Below, piece after piece: positions 1 to 7,287 of a DNA stretch of 47,334 bases. The notes beneath the pieces were generated by a model that made no database searches, had not been told where the DNA came from, and saw nothing but the letters and a program-made list of their open reading frames with translations. The number at the start of each line of letters is the position of its first letter. Positions within the stretch are counted from its first letter, which is position 1. Source of the stretch: JBGSUZ01 sp963677505. GTDB lineage: Bacteria > Bacillota > Clostridia > Peptostreptococcales > Acidaminobacteraceae. A program made the position numbers and the translations under genes. Where the stretch lies: NCBI GenBank assembly GCA_963677505.2, contig CAXXWB010000022.1:1-47334 (forward strand), in the 5' to 3' direction.

Positions 1-1783
1 CTTCTTGAGCACGCTTTAAAAAACTCTCGCTGAGTTTGAGTTTTTCTGCAATAACAAGACGCTCCTGATTAAGAATCGTATTACCTACATGGTCTGCAAT
101 CTGACATCCCAGAACAATTTCATCTTCTTTCCACTCATGAACACGGTCAAATCCAAAACAAATCATGCCGATGGTTCTTGCACCTGAAATAATGCTACAA
201 TCCAACATTGCGCGAAGATTCATGCCTTCCAAAACCGTGTCTCTGTAGGCAACCGTTCTAGGGTCTTTTAGGGCGTCTGAAATGTCTAAGTAACGTGATG
301 ACTTAAAATGTTCAATTTCAGTTTTAAATTTTGATTCTAAAATATAACCCTTTGAAGAATGTTTTTTATCCTTGCGTTCGTACATTTGTTGGCAATTGAG
401 CTTAGAACTCTCCTCATTAAAGAGCCAGATAGATGTAACAGATAGCCCTAAGGTCTCCGCCAACATTTCAGTTAATTCGTAAAAATATTTTTGTATATCT
501 TTGTCAATATTAACTTCTAATTGATTGAGACTTCTAAATAATTTATTGTCTCTCAGTAATCTGGCATTTTTTTGTTGTTCTTTTTTTTGCGCCTGTTTCA
601 ATTCGGAAATATCTGTCCACACACAGCAAACGTAGCTTTTTCCGTTAAAACTCACACTATCTAACTTGGTGTTAAGCTGTATTAAAGTATTGTCCTTTCT
701 TTTATGAGTCACCTCAAATTCTCTGTTACTCTCTTTATCAACAGATTTTAACAAATGATAAACCTGTTCCTTCGTATACTCACCTTGAAGAGCACATACG
801 TTCATATGCATAAACTCTTCAACACTGTAACCATTCATCTCTGCAGCGCTTTTATTATATTCAACAATCTCCATTGTTTCAGGGTCTATTAGAACAATGC
901 CTGCTCCCGTCTGATTGAATACAATTTGCAATAATCCTTCTTTTTCCTTAATTACATCCTGCATATGTTCTAACTTCACCACATTATCGCTAAGCTTCTG
1001 CTTTTCCTCACTCAACTCGTCTATTGCTTGTTTTAAACGAGTAATGTCATTAATCATAACCAAATAGGCCTGCTGTTCTTCAAAATAAATAGGAATTCCT
1101 GAAATCAGCGCCCAAAATGACTTATGATCTTTGTCGTAAATTTGAACCTCAAAATCGGTTAAGTTTTTCTCTTTCAACATTTGCTCTAGCAATAGTTCTC
1201 GGTCTCTAGGATTTACATAATAGCGCTGAATGTTTATATTTTCTATCAAGTCTTCTTCAGGGGCAAACAACTCCCATGCACGCTGATTGGCATACAAAAC
1301 ATGACCCGCATCGGCGGAATCCACCAGTATTGGAAAAGGGGCGTTTTCAAGCATGGTTTTGTACCTCGCCTCACTGTTTTTTAAGGCGCGGTTGATTTTT
1401 TCCATTTCTGTTATATCCCTTATAATGGCTACATAGTAATCGGCCGAAAGCATTTTGTTCAGACGGCACTCGAAATATTTAAGGCCTTCAGCGTAGGCGA
1501 GTTCATACTTGAACACAGTCAATTTTCCTGTAATATCGGACTCACGAACACTATTTTCAAATAGTGTTACTACATGTTCGGGCAACACCTCTTTCAATGC
1601 TTTGTTGATAAACATATCTGGTGTAAGGTAGAGGCGCTCTTCATCATTCACCACAAAATTCTTTATAACACCTGCTTTGTCAATCAAGAAAAACATGTCT
1701 GGCATGGTTTCTACCAAGGCTTCAAAAACCTCTCGATCGCCAATTTTCATTTTTAAGTGCTGGCTATAGTTGGATTCTTTCAT
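1..1783 (-). CDS. Multi-PAS/GAF sensor protein, C-terminus beyond the window (probable histidine kinase)
   Basis: Reading leftward from ATG 1783 (GGAGGGGAGCTC just upstream), the frame stays open for 594 codons to the window edge. I see a PAS domain at about residues 12-120, a second at about 130-245, a coiled linker, a third PAS at about 290-400 and a GAF domain at about 430-580 ending in ...QIADHVGNTILNQ. No transmembrane segment is visible, so it is probably a cytoplasmic sensor. The same domains in the same order, with close sequence (for example MLDCSIISG here and MLDCSIMSG there), make up the N-terminal half of the hybrid kinase at 29526-34399. I therefore infer a paralogous kinase whose HisKA/ATPase part lies outside the window. 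The start overlaps the end of the HD-GYP regulator by 20 bp, so the two are probably co-transcribed. The catalytic output is not visible. Confidence 0.85.
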   Translation of the reverse strand, partial: MKESNYSQHLKMKIGDREVFEALVETMPDMFFLIDKAGVIKNFVVNDEERLYLTPDMFINKALKEVLPEHVVTLFENSVRESDITGKLTVFKYELAYAEGLKYFECRLNKMLSADYYVAIIRDITEMEKINRALKNSEARYKTMLENAPFPILVDSADAGHVLYANQRAWELFAPEEDLIENINIQRYYVNPRDRELLLEQMLKEKNLTDFEVQIYDKDHKSFWALISGIPIYFEEQQAYLVMINDITRLKQAIDELSEEKQKLSDNVVKLEHMQDVIKEKEGLLQIVFNQTGAGIVLIDPETMEIVEYNKSAAEMNGYSVEEFMHMNVCALQGEYTKEQVYHLLKSVDKESNREFEVTHKRKDNTLIQLNTKLDSVSFNGKSYVCCVWTDISELKQAQKKEQQKNARLLRDNKLFRSLNQLEVNIDKDIQKYFYELTEMLAETLGLSVTSIWLFNEESSKLNCQQMYERKDKKHSSKGYILESKFKTEIEHFKSSRYLDISDALKDPRTVAYRDTVLEGMNLRAMLDCSIISGARTIGMICFGFDRVHEWKEDEIVLGCQIADHVGNTILNQERLVIAEKLKLSESFLKRAQE

Positions 1784-2951
1784 GAGCTCCCCTCCTGTAA
1801 TCCCATAATATGTCTTTCAGCTCATCTTGACCAAAATCATCTTGATAATTTATTAAAATTTCGTAAAAATTATCTTTTTCAGAGAAAAATACCGCTACTA
1901 AATCGGGGTCAAAAAATATACCTGCATTAGATTCAATCCACTCTACTGCTTCATCAAAGGACCAAGGTTCTTTATAGACCCTATGGGATGTAAGTGCATC
2001 AAAAATATCTGCCAACATCATCATTCTTGCAGATATAGGAATATCTTCTCCAGCTAAACCTGTAGGGTAACCTGTACCATCCCATTTTTCATGGTGATAT
2101 TTTATAATTTCAATGGCTTCGTCAAAGAAACGAATTAAGGAAGGTTTTTCCTCTAACGTATCGCCATTGAATGTATTCAGGTATTTTTTAAGGGCTTTTT
2201 GTATGGCTCTGACGCCTATCATACAGTGGGTTTTCATAAGCTCATATTCCTCATCCGTGAGTTTTGCAGGCTTCATGAGCACTGTATCGGGTATTCCAAT
2301 TTTGCCTATATCGTGAAAAATCGATGCCTTAGCAATTTGCTGGATTTTATATTCACTTAAAGAATCCTTGTACTTTTCGGTCTTGCTTAAAGTTCTTGCA
2401 AGTAACTCCACATAAAGTCTGGTTCGATAGATATGATTGCCCGTATCGTAATCTCTAGTTTCAACCAATTGAGAAATCACATCTAAGGCAGCCTCTTGAA
2501 TAAGCTGATTTTCATTGACCCTTCTATTGACTTCCTCTTCTAGCCATTTGTTTTTTTCATTGAGTAAATCTCTTACAGACTTTAACTCCAAATGAAGTTT
2601 AACTCTTTCCAGTACAACGGAAGGACGAATAGGCTTAGTAATGTAGTCCACTGCGCCTAACTGAAAACCTTTTTCTTCATCCATATAATTGTCTGAGGCT
2701 GTGACAAATATAATCGGAATTTGTTTGAACTCAGGAATACTGTATAGGAGTTCTAACGTTTCGTAGCCGTCCATTTCAGGCATAGAAATATCCAGTAAAA
2801 TCAAATCTGGGATACACCCTGACTGTAGCATGGCAAAAGCAGCCCTTCCTGACTTACAGGCTTTTATTCCAAAATGGTTAGAGAGTGCGTTTTTAAGGGC
2901 TTGTAAATTAATACTTTCATCATCTATTAATAAAATCTCTGAAGTTTTCAT
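1764..2951 (-). CDS. Response regulator with REC and HD-GYP domains (c-di-GMP phosphodiesterase)
   Basis: About 395 residues. An N-terminal receiver domain (residues 1-120) has the acidic pocket after ILLIDDE, the phospho-acceptor Asp in DLILLDISMP and the conserved Thr and Lys (FVTAS, ITKPIRP). A short coiled linker leads to an HD-GYP domain with HDIGKIGIP, a downstream HH pair (KYHHEKWDGTGYP, the GYP motif) and a metal-binding DIFDALTSHR. The family hydrolyses c-di-GMP, and phosphorylation of the receiver by a partner kinase probably controls it. The start at 2951 was chosen because AAAGGAG lies five bases upstream; an ATG five codons earlier has no such site. The gene runs into the PAS/GAF sensor that follows with a 20 bp overlap, which suggests a cognate sensor-regulator pair. 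Confidence 0.9.
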   Translation of the reverse strand: MKTSEILLIDDESINLQALKNALSNHFGIKACKSGRAAFAMLQSGCIPDLILLDISMPEMDGYETLELLYSIPEFKQIPIIFVTASDNYMDEEKGFQLGAVDYITKPIRPSVVLERVKLHLELKSVRDLLNEKNKWLEEEVNRRVNENQLIQEAALDVISQLVETRDYDTGNHIYRTRLYVELLARTLSKTEKYKDSLSEYKIQQIAKASIFHDIGKIGIPDTVLMKPAKLTDEEYELMKTHCMIGVRAIQKALKKYLNTFNGDTLEEKPSLIRFFDEAIEIIKYHHEKWDGTGYPTGLAGEDIPISARMMMLADIFDALTSHRVYKEPWSFDEAVEWIESNAGIFFDPDLVAVFFSEKDNFYEILINYQDDFGQDELKDILWDYRRGAHERIQL

Positions 2952-3093
2952 AAAAACTCCTTTCAATAAAGGTATCTATCTCATTTTGTTCATCACTTAA
3001 AGATGAGTATACCCCACAAAATCAAGGGTATAACAGTTGATGTAAAGTGTATTCCCTCTCTAAAAATTGTGAACCTCAGAAGGACGTGATGCG

Positions 3094-4494
3094 ATGAACA
3101 GTCAATTCAACAAGCTAGATCAAGGTCACGTTCGCTCTGTAAAGGGCAGTGTGGTGGATGTGCATTTTGAAAATAATCTGCCGCCTATATATACTCTCCT
3201 TCACGCCGGACCTAAGGAAGCCGTATTAATAGAAGTGCTGTCACAATTAGATGCCCATACGGTTAGGGGCATTGCTCTAACACCAACCGAGGGTCTTGCA
3301 AGAGGTATGATTGTTACCCATAATGGAGAACCAATTAAGGTCCCGGTGGGCAATGCTCTCCTTTCAAGAATTTTTGATGTCTTTGGAAACCCTATTGATA
3401 GAGGTCCATTTCCTGAAGGTTGTGAGTTAAAAAGTATTCATCAAAATCCGCCGTCCCTTTCCAGAAGGACCACTAAATCAGAAATATTCGAGACAGGTAT
3501 TAAAATGATAGATGTTCTCGTTCCTATTGAACGGGGTGGAAAAGCTGGACTTTTTGGAGGGGCAGGCGTAGGAAAAACCATTCTGCTCACTGAGATGGTC
3601 CACAATATGATTGAACAACAAAGTGGTGTCAGTATATTTTGCGGTATTGGTGAGCGTTGCCGTGAAGGGGAAGAGTTATACAGTGCCATGAAAGACGCCA
3701 ATCTTTTACACAGTATGATTATGGTATTCGGGCAAATGAACGAACCACCTGGCAACCGTATGAGGGTTGGTAAAACAGCCCTAACCATGGCAGAGTATTT
3801 CAGGGATACGGAACATAAGGATGTCCTTTTACTTATAGACAATATCTTTAGATTCATTCAAGCTGGTATGGAAGTTTCTGGTCTCATGGGCCAAATGCCA
3901 TCTCGGATGGGCTATCAACCTACCTTAAGCACAGAACTCTCTCAACTAGAAGAAAGAATTACCAGTACAGAGACAGGTGCAATCACTTCTATACAGGCAG
4001 TATATGTCCCCGCAGATGACTTAACAGACCCTGCTGCCGTCCATACTTTCTCTCATTTATCAGCCTCAATTGTATTGTCTCGTAAGCGTGCAAGCGAAGG
4101 CCTTTATCCTGCCATTGACCCCCTAAAATCCAACTCAAAAATGGCATCTCCTACTATAATTGGTCAGCGCCATTACGATATTGCACAGGAAATTCGCCGT
4201 ACATTGTCACTCTACGAAGAACTAAAAGATATTATTGTCATGCTAGGGCTGGAGCAACTATCCCCTCAAGACAGAAAAGTGGTTTACAGGGCTCGGCAGT
4301 TGGAACGCTTTTTGACCCAACCTTTTTCCACCACCAAGCAATTCAGCAATATGGAGGGTAAATACGTTAGACTTCAAGACGCCCTTGACGGTTGTGAACA
4401 AATTCTAAACGACCAGTGGATAAAAGAGCCTGAAAGTGCCTTATATATGATTGGTGCTATTTCAGAAGCGAAACGGAGTGAGCCTAGTGAATGA
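3094..4494 (+). CDS. atpD: N-type ATPase subunit beta
   Basis: Catalytic F1 beta subunit, 466 residues. Walker A is GGAGVGKT at residues 155-162, the catalytic Glu lies in GERCREGEE and Walker B in VLLLIDNIFRF. The family's DELSEED lever is degenerate here (EQLSPQD). It is the first gene of a nine-gene operon. In ordinary F-ATPase operons beta comes near the end, while beta-epsilon-Q-R-a-c-b-alpha-gamma is the order described for the N-ATPases (Dibrova and colleagues), a laterally transferred second ATPase. AGAAGGA lies 9 bases before the ATG. The end overlaps atpC. A promoter should lie in the 142 bp between this gene and the divergent HD-GYP gene, but I see no convincing -35/-10 pair. Confidence 0.95.
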   Translation: MNSQFNKLDQGHVRSVKGSVVDVHFENNLPPIYTLLHAGPKEAVLIEVLSQLDAHTVRGIALTPTEGLARGMIVTHNGEPIKVPVGNALLSRIFDVFGNPIDRGPFPEGCELKSIHQNPPSLSRRTTKSEIFETGIKMIDVLVPIERGGKAGLFGGAGVGKTILLTEMVHNMIEQQSGVSIFCGIGERCREGEELYSAMKDANLLHSMIMVFGQMNEPPGNRMRVGKTALTMAEYFRDTEHKDVLLLIDNIFRFIQAGMEVSGLMGQMPSRMGYQPTLSTELSQLEERITSTETGAITSIQAVYVPADDLTDPAAVHTFSHLSASIVLSRKRASEGLYPAIDPLKSNSKMASPTIIGQRHYDIAQEIRRTLSLYEELKDIIVMLGLEQLSPQDRKVVYRARQLERFLTQPFSTTKQFSNMEGKYVRLQDALDGCEQILNDQWIKEPESALYMIGAISEAKRSEPSE

Positions 4495-4888
4495 ATACAT
4501 GACTATCGCCATCTATTTGCCACACCAACTTCTCCTAAAAGTGGAAAATGTCCTTTACCTGTCCTTTGAAACTGCTACTGGTTCCTACGGTTTCTTTCCT
4601 CATCGTCTAGATTGTGTTTCTGCCTTGATTCCAAGTATTCTTACCTATAAAACAGATCTAGAAGAAGTTTATGTAGCTGTTGACGAAGGTATTTTGATTA
4701 AAGCCGATACTCAAATAACCATTTCCACGAGGAATGGTTTTTCAAGTTCTGACTTAGGGCAACTACAAGCTCTTGTTGAAGAAACCTATCTACAGCAAAA
4801 CGAAAAAGAATCTCGGGTTAAGAAGGTTATTGACAAGCTTGAAAGTGAATTTTTAAAGCGCTATGTGGAGACACGCCATGGGAAATAA
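4487..4888 (+). CDS. atpC: N-type ATPase subunit epsilon
   Basis: Central-stalk epsilon subunit, about 133 residues. It is recognised by the beta-sandwich pattern of the family (TGSYGFFPHRLDCVSALIPS, then YVAVDEGILIK) followed by a helical C-terminal tail. It couples rotation of the c-ring to the catalytic head together with gamma. The best start is GTG 4487, which has GGAG at 4475-4478; ATG 4499 is the alternative and would remove four residues. The gene overlaps the end of atpD by 8 bp and the start of atpQ by 11 bp, which implies translational coupling. Confidence 0.88.
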   Translation: MNEYMTIAIYLPHQLLLKVENVLYLSFETATGSYGFFPHRLDCVSALIPSILTYKTDLEEVYVAVDEGILIKADTQITISTRNGFSSSDLGQLQALVEETYLQQNEKESRVKKVIDKLESEFLKRYVETRHGK

Positions 4889-5216
4889 AGAAGAACCGAG
4901 AATTAACAAGCAGCAAGAATTATTTTCAAAGAAAATTGGCAAAATTGAACGGCAAAAAATAAAAGCCCAACAAACCAATATCCAAACTATTTGGTATGGC
5001 TTAGGTATGATGGGGTTAGTTGGTTGGTCCATTAGCGTTCCTACCCTCATAGGTATTTTTATAGGCCGATTCCTAGACGTAAATTTTCCTAGTGAACGAT
5101 CATGGACTTTGATTCTTATTGTTATAGGCATGTCCATAGGTTGTTTTAATGCTTGGCGCTGGCTTAGAAATGAAGACCGCAAAATAAGAAAGGAGCATGA
5201 ACGAAAAGATGAATAA
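4878..5216 (+). CDS. atpQ: N-type ATPase accessory membrane protein AtpQ (AtpZ/ATPase_gene1-like)
   Basis: About 112 residues. A charged N-terminus is followed by two membrane helices (about residues 40-68 and 78-100) with the family pattern of a glycine-rich first helix ending in IGIFIGRFLD and a second ending in NAWRWL. This is the small AtpZ-like protein that N-ATPase operons carry between epsilon and AtpR; its role is thought to lie in rotor assembly or ion handling and is not settled. The start at ATG 4878 has GGAG seven bases upstream and overlaps atpC; an ATG at 4863 is less well placed. Identification rests on both the motif and the position in the operon. Confidence 0.85.
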   Translation: MGNKEEPRINKQQELFSKKIGKIERQKIKAQQTNIQTIWYGLGMMGLVGWSISVPTLIGIFIGRFLDVNFPSERSWTLILIVIGMSIGCFNAWRWLRNEDRKIRKEHERKDE

Positions 5217-5502
5217 TATAGCTGAGCTTATTTTAAATGTGGTTGAGGGCTTCCTCCTAGGTGGTTTTTTCTACTTAGGGCTTTATTGGACCGTAAAAAA
5301 AGGTCTTACTTCCAAGCATCCTGGCCTTTTATTCGCCTTTAGTTTTTTTATCAGGACGGCCATACTTCTATCGGGTATTCTCATCATTGCAAAGGGTGTC
5401 TTTATACACCTGCTCGCCTGTACTTTTGGGATCATCCTTTCCAGAGTGATTGTTTTTATAGTTGAAAGACAGCTTTCTAAAGCTCAGGGCGTGAATATTT
5501 GA
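5197..5502 (+). CDS. atpR: N-type ATPase accessory membrane protein AtpR
   Basis: Up to 101 residues, very hydrophobic, with three predicted membrane helices (roughly residues 8-32, 42-63 and 66-88). The motif LGGFFYLGLYWTVKKGL matches the AtpR family, which is found only in N-ATPase operons and is therefore diagnostic. Its function is unproven; a part in assembling the large c-ring has been suggested. The start is uncertain. AAGGAG at 5190-5195 is only one base before ATG 5197 and thirteen before ATG 5209; alignment to the family as I remember it favours 5209. The gene overlaps atpQ by about 20 bp. Confidence 0.85.
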   Translation: MNEKMNNIAELILNVVEGFLLGGFFYLGLYWTVKKGLTSKHPGLLFAFSFFIRTAILLSGILIIAKGVFIHLLACTFGIILSRVIVFIVERQLSKAQGVNI

Positions 5503-5517
5503 AAGGAATGATGATCG

Positions 5518-6189
5518 ATGCGCATTAGCCCAGATTTATGGATATTCCTTCAACATGGCTTTTTTAAACTCAACGCAACCATTGTTTTTACTTGGGGACT
5601 CATGATACTTCTTGTAATCATTTCAAGGCTTATAACCCATCACCTTGTCATAGGATCGACGCCATCCAAGTGGCAATGTGTTTTAGAAATGATTGTTCTA
5701 ACCATTCGTAAACAGCTAAAAGAAGTAGGACTGACAAACCCAGATCAGTATATTGGATTTATTGGAACCCTGTTCATTTTTATATTTTCAGCCAATCTTT
5801 TAACATTATTACCTTTTTACGAGCCTCCAACCGCTTCATTGTCAACGACTGCCGCTCTTGCCATATGTGTCTTCTTTTCTGTTCCTATCTATGGCATTAA
5901 AGAGCAGGGCATTAAAAATTACTTAAAGACCTACCTAGAACCCACAGTTATCATGCTTCCCTTTCATGTCATCAGTGAGATTTCGCGCACCCTGTCATTG
6001 GCCGTACGTCTTTTTGGAAATATGATGAGTGGTGCTCTGACGGTAGGCATTCTCCTCAGTATAACGCCTTTTATCTTTCCAGTGGTTATGACATCCCTTG
6101 GACTTTTGATTGGCAGCGTTCAAGCGTATATTTTCAGTATCTTGGCTACGGTCTATATCACAAGTGCCGTGCAAGTCAGAGAGCCTTAA
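5518..6189 (+). CDS. atpB: N-type ATPase subunit a
   Basis: Stator subunit a of the membrane sector, 223 residues, with about five membrane helices. The essential arginine facing the c-ring is Arg164 in LSLAVRLFGNMMSG. The motif PPTASLSTTAALA at about 103-115 is typical of bacterial a subunits, including N-type ones. Together with the c-ring it forms the two half-channels for H+ or Na+. It follows atpR after 15 bp with a GGAATGATGATCG leader, and atpE comes 12 bp later, so all lie in one operon. Confidence 0.94.
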   Translation: MRISPDLWIFLQHGFFKLNATIVFTWGLMILLVIISRLITHHLVIGSTPSKWQCVLEMIVLTIRKQLKEVGLTNPDQYIGFIGTLFIFIFSANLLTLLPFYEPPTASLSTTAALAICVFFSVPIYGIKEQGIKNYLKTYLEPTVIMLPFHVISEISRTLSLAVRLFGNMMSGALTVGILLSITPFIFPVVMTSLGLLIGSVQAYIFSILATVYITSAVQVREP

Positions 6190-6201
6190 GGAGGTTACCC
6201 T

Positions 6202-6471
6202 ATGGATTCCGCAACAATGATTGCCATTGCTTCAATTGTAATTGCTGGTATCACTACATCTTTTGGATGTCTTGGCCCTGCCCTTAGCGAAGGAAAAGCT
6301 ATTGCTTCTGCACTTACTTCTTTGGCTCAGCAGCCTGATGCAACACCTAGCATTACCCGTACTCTTTTTGTAGGCTTGGCAATGGTTGAGTCTCTTTCCA
6401 TCTATTGCTTCGTTATTTCCATTATTTTGATTTTCGCAAATCCATTTTGGTCATTTTTCATTTCAAAATAA
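6202..6471 (+). CDS. atpE: N-type ATPase subunit c (rotor ring)
   Basis: Proteolipid hairpin of 89 residues: helix 1 about 5-42, the polar loop QQPD, helix 2 about 52-82. Helix 2 carries the ion-binding Glu63 followed by Ser64 and Tyr68 (VESLSIY), as in sodium-binding c subunits such as that of Ilyobacter. Helix 1 has Glu30 where Ilyobacter has Gln32, so each site has two carboxylates. This double-carboxylate site is a feature of N-type rotor rings. Whether the ring moves H+ or Na+ cannot be decided from the sequence: the Burkholderia N-type c17 ring was reported to be proton-specific. AAGGAGG eight bases before the ATG is the strongest ribosome site of the operon, as suits a subunit needed in many copies. 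Confidence 0.95.
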   Translation: MDSATMIAIASIVIAGITTSFGCLGPALSEGKAIASALTSLAQQPDATPSITRTLFVGLAMVESLSIYCFVISIILIFANPFWSFFISK

Positions 6472-6483
6472 GGGGGCATCGCC

Positions 6484-7287
6484 GTGCTAATTGATTGGTT
6501 TACCGTCATCGCCCAGCTCTTTAATTTTCTTTTACTGGTATGGCTCTTAAAACGCTTTCTATACAAACCGATTATGAACGCTGTGGACCATCGAGAAAAA
6601 TCCATTGAAGAAGAATTGGAAAATGCTCAAAATCAAATGAAAAAGGCAGAGGTTTTAAATCAAGATTATATTGCTCAAATGGAAAATTTGAAGCAAAAGC
6701 GTGAAACTTTAATGAGCGAAGCCATTCAGGATGCAAACAACACCAAACAAAAGCTTCTTGAAGAGACAAAAAAAGACTTGGCGCGTATGAATGAAAAGCA
6801 AAAAGAAGTTCTTAAAGACCCCCCCCCCCCCCCCCCCCAAGAAGAGTCCTATCAAAATGATTTGGTTCGAAAAGCACAAACCGAAATTTTTCAAATTGCT
6901 AAAAAGGCTCTCCACGATCTTGCATCCGAAGATATTGAAAAACATATGTACACCATCTTTGTAGACCGACTTAAAAGTCTCACAGAAGAGGAGAAAGAAA
7001 AACTTTCCTACACCCTTTCAGATAGCCATTACAAAATCATCTTTAAAAGCAGCTATGAACTAGATACTGTTCAAAAAACCACGTTGACGCAGTTAATGAC
7101 AGATATAGCCTTACACCATGTTACCATGATTTATGTGGAACAAACCGACCTGATTAATGGCTTTGAATTAATGACAGGAGACTTTAAACTCTCTTGGAAT
7201 TTTGAAGAGTATTTAATCTCTATGTATAAAAAATCCCTCCCATCTCATAAATCAGCCGTTCATGTTAAACCGGAGGACAACTCATGA
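6484..7287 (+). CDS. atpF: N-type ATPase subunit b with delta-like C-terminus, carrying a poly-proline insert
   Basis: 267 residues from a GTG start with AAGGGGG upstream. One membrane helix (about 5-25) is followed by a long charged coiled coil (about 35-150). The C-terminal domain (about 155-255) ends in a stretch resembling the end of F-ATPase delta (LINGFELMTGDFKLSW). In N-ATPases this replaces the separate delta subunit, and indeed no atpH gene is present. At residues 113-118 six prolines interrupt the coiled coil (EVLKD, then PPPPPP, then QEESYQ); they are encoded by a run of 20 C at 6819-6838. As I recall the family, this segment has no such insert, so it looks like expansion of an original CC. 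Six prolines would put a stiff polyproline segment into the stator stalk. The frame remains open in the sequence as given. Confidence 0.9.
   Translation: MLIDWFTVIAQLFNFLLLVWLLKRFLYKPIMNAVDHREKSIEEELENAQNQMKKAEVLNQDYIAQMENLKQKRETLMSEAIQDANNTKQKLLEETKKDLARMNEKQKEVLKDPPPPPPQEESYQNDLVRKAQTEIFQIAKKALHDLASEDIEKHMYTIFVDRLKSLTEEEKEKLSYTLSDSHYKIIFKSSYELDTVQKTTLTQLMTDIALHHVTMIYVEQTDLINGFELMTGDFKLSWNFEEYLISMYKKSLPSHKSAVHVKPEDNS
6819..6838 (+). repeat. Run of 20 cytosines inside atpF
   Basis: Twenty consecutive C. It uses the last base of an Asp codon, six Pro codons and the first base of a Gln codon. It is by far the longest homopolymer I see in this low-GC window. Such tracts slip during replication, and a change of one base would truncate subunit b. 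The complementary strand is G20, able to form quadruplexes. Confidence 0.95.

Noticed and set aside
2967..3093. A promoter for atpD with TTGTTC and TATACC
   Set aside because: The match is weak and several equal alternatives exist in this AT-rich stretch.
3441..3857. Open frame of 138 codons on the minus strand inside atpD
   Set aside because: It lies fully inside a conserved gene, has no ribosome site and no family resemblance; a shadow frame.
6709..6945. Minus-strand frame with a glycine run across the C20 tract
   Set aside because: It is the complement of the poly-proline stretch of atpF and has no features of a gene.
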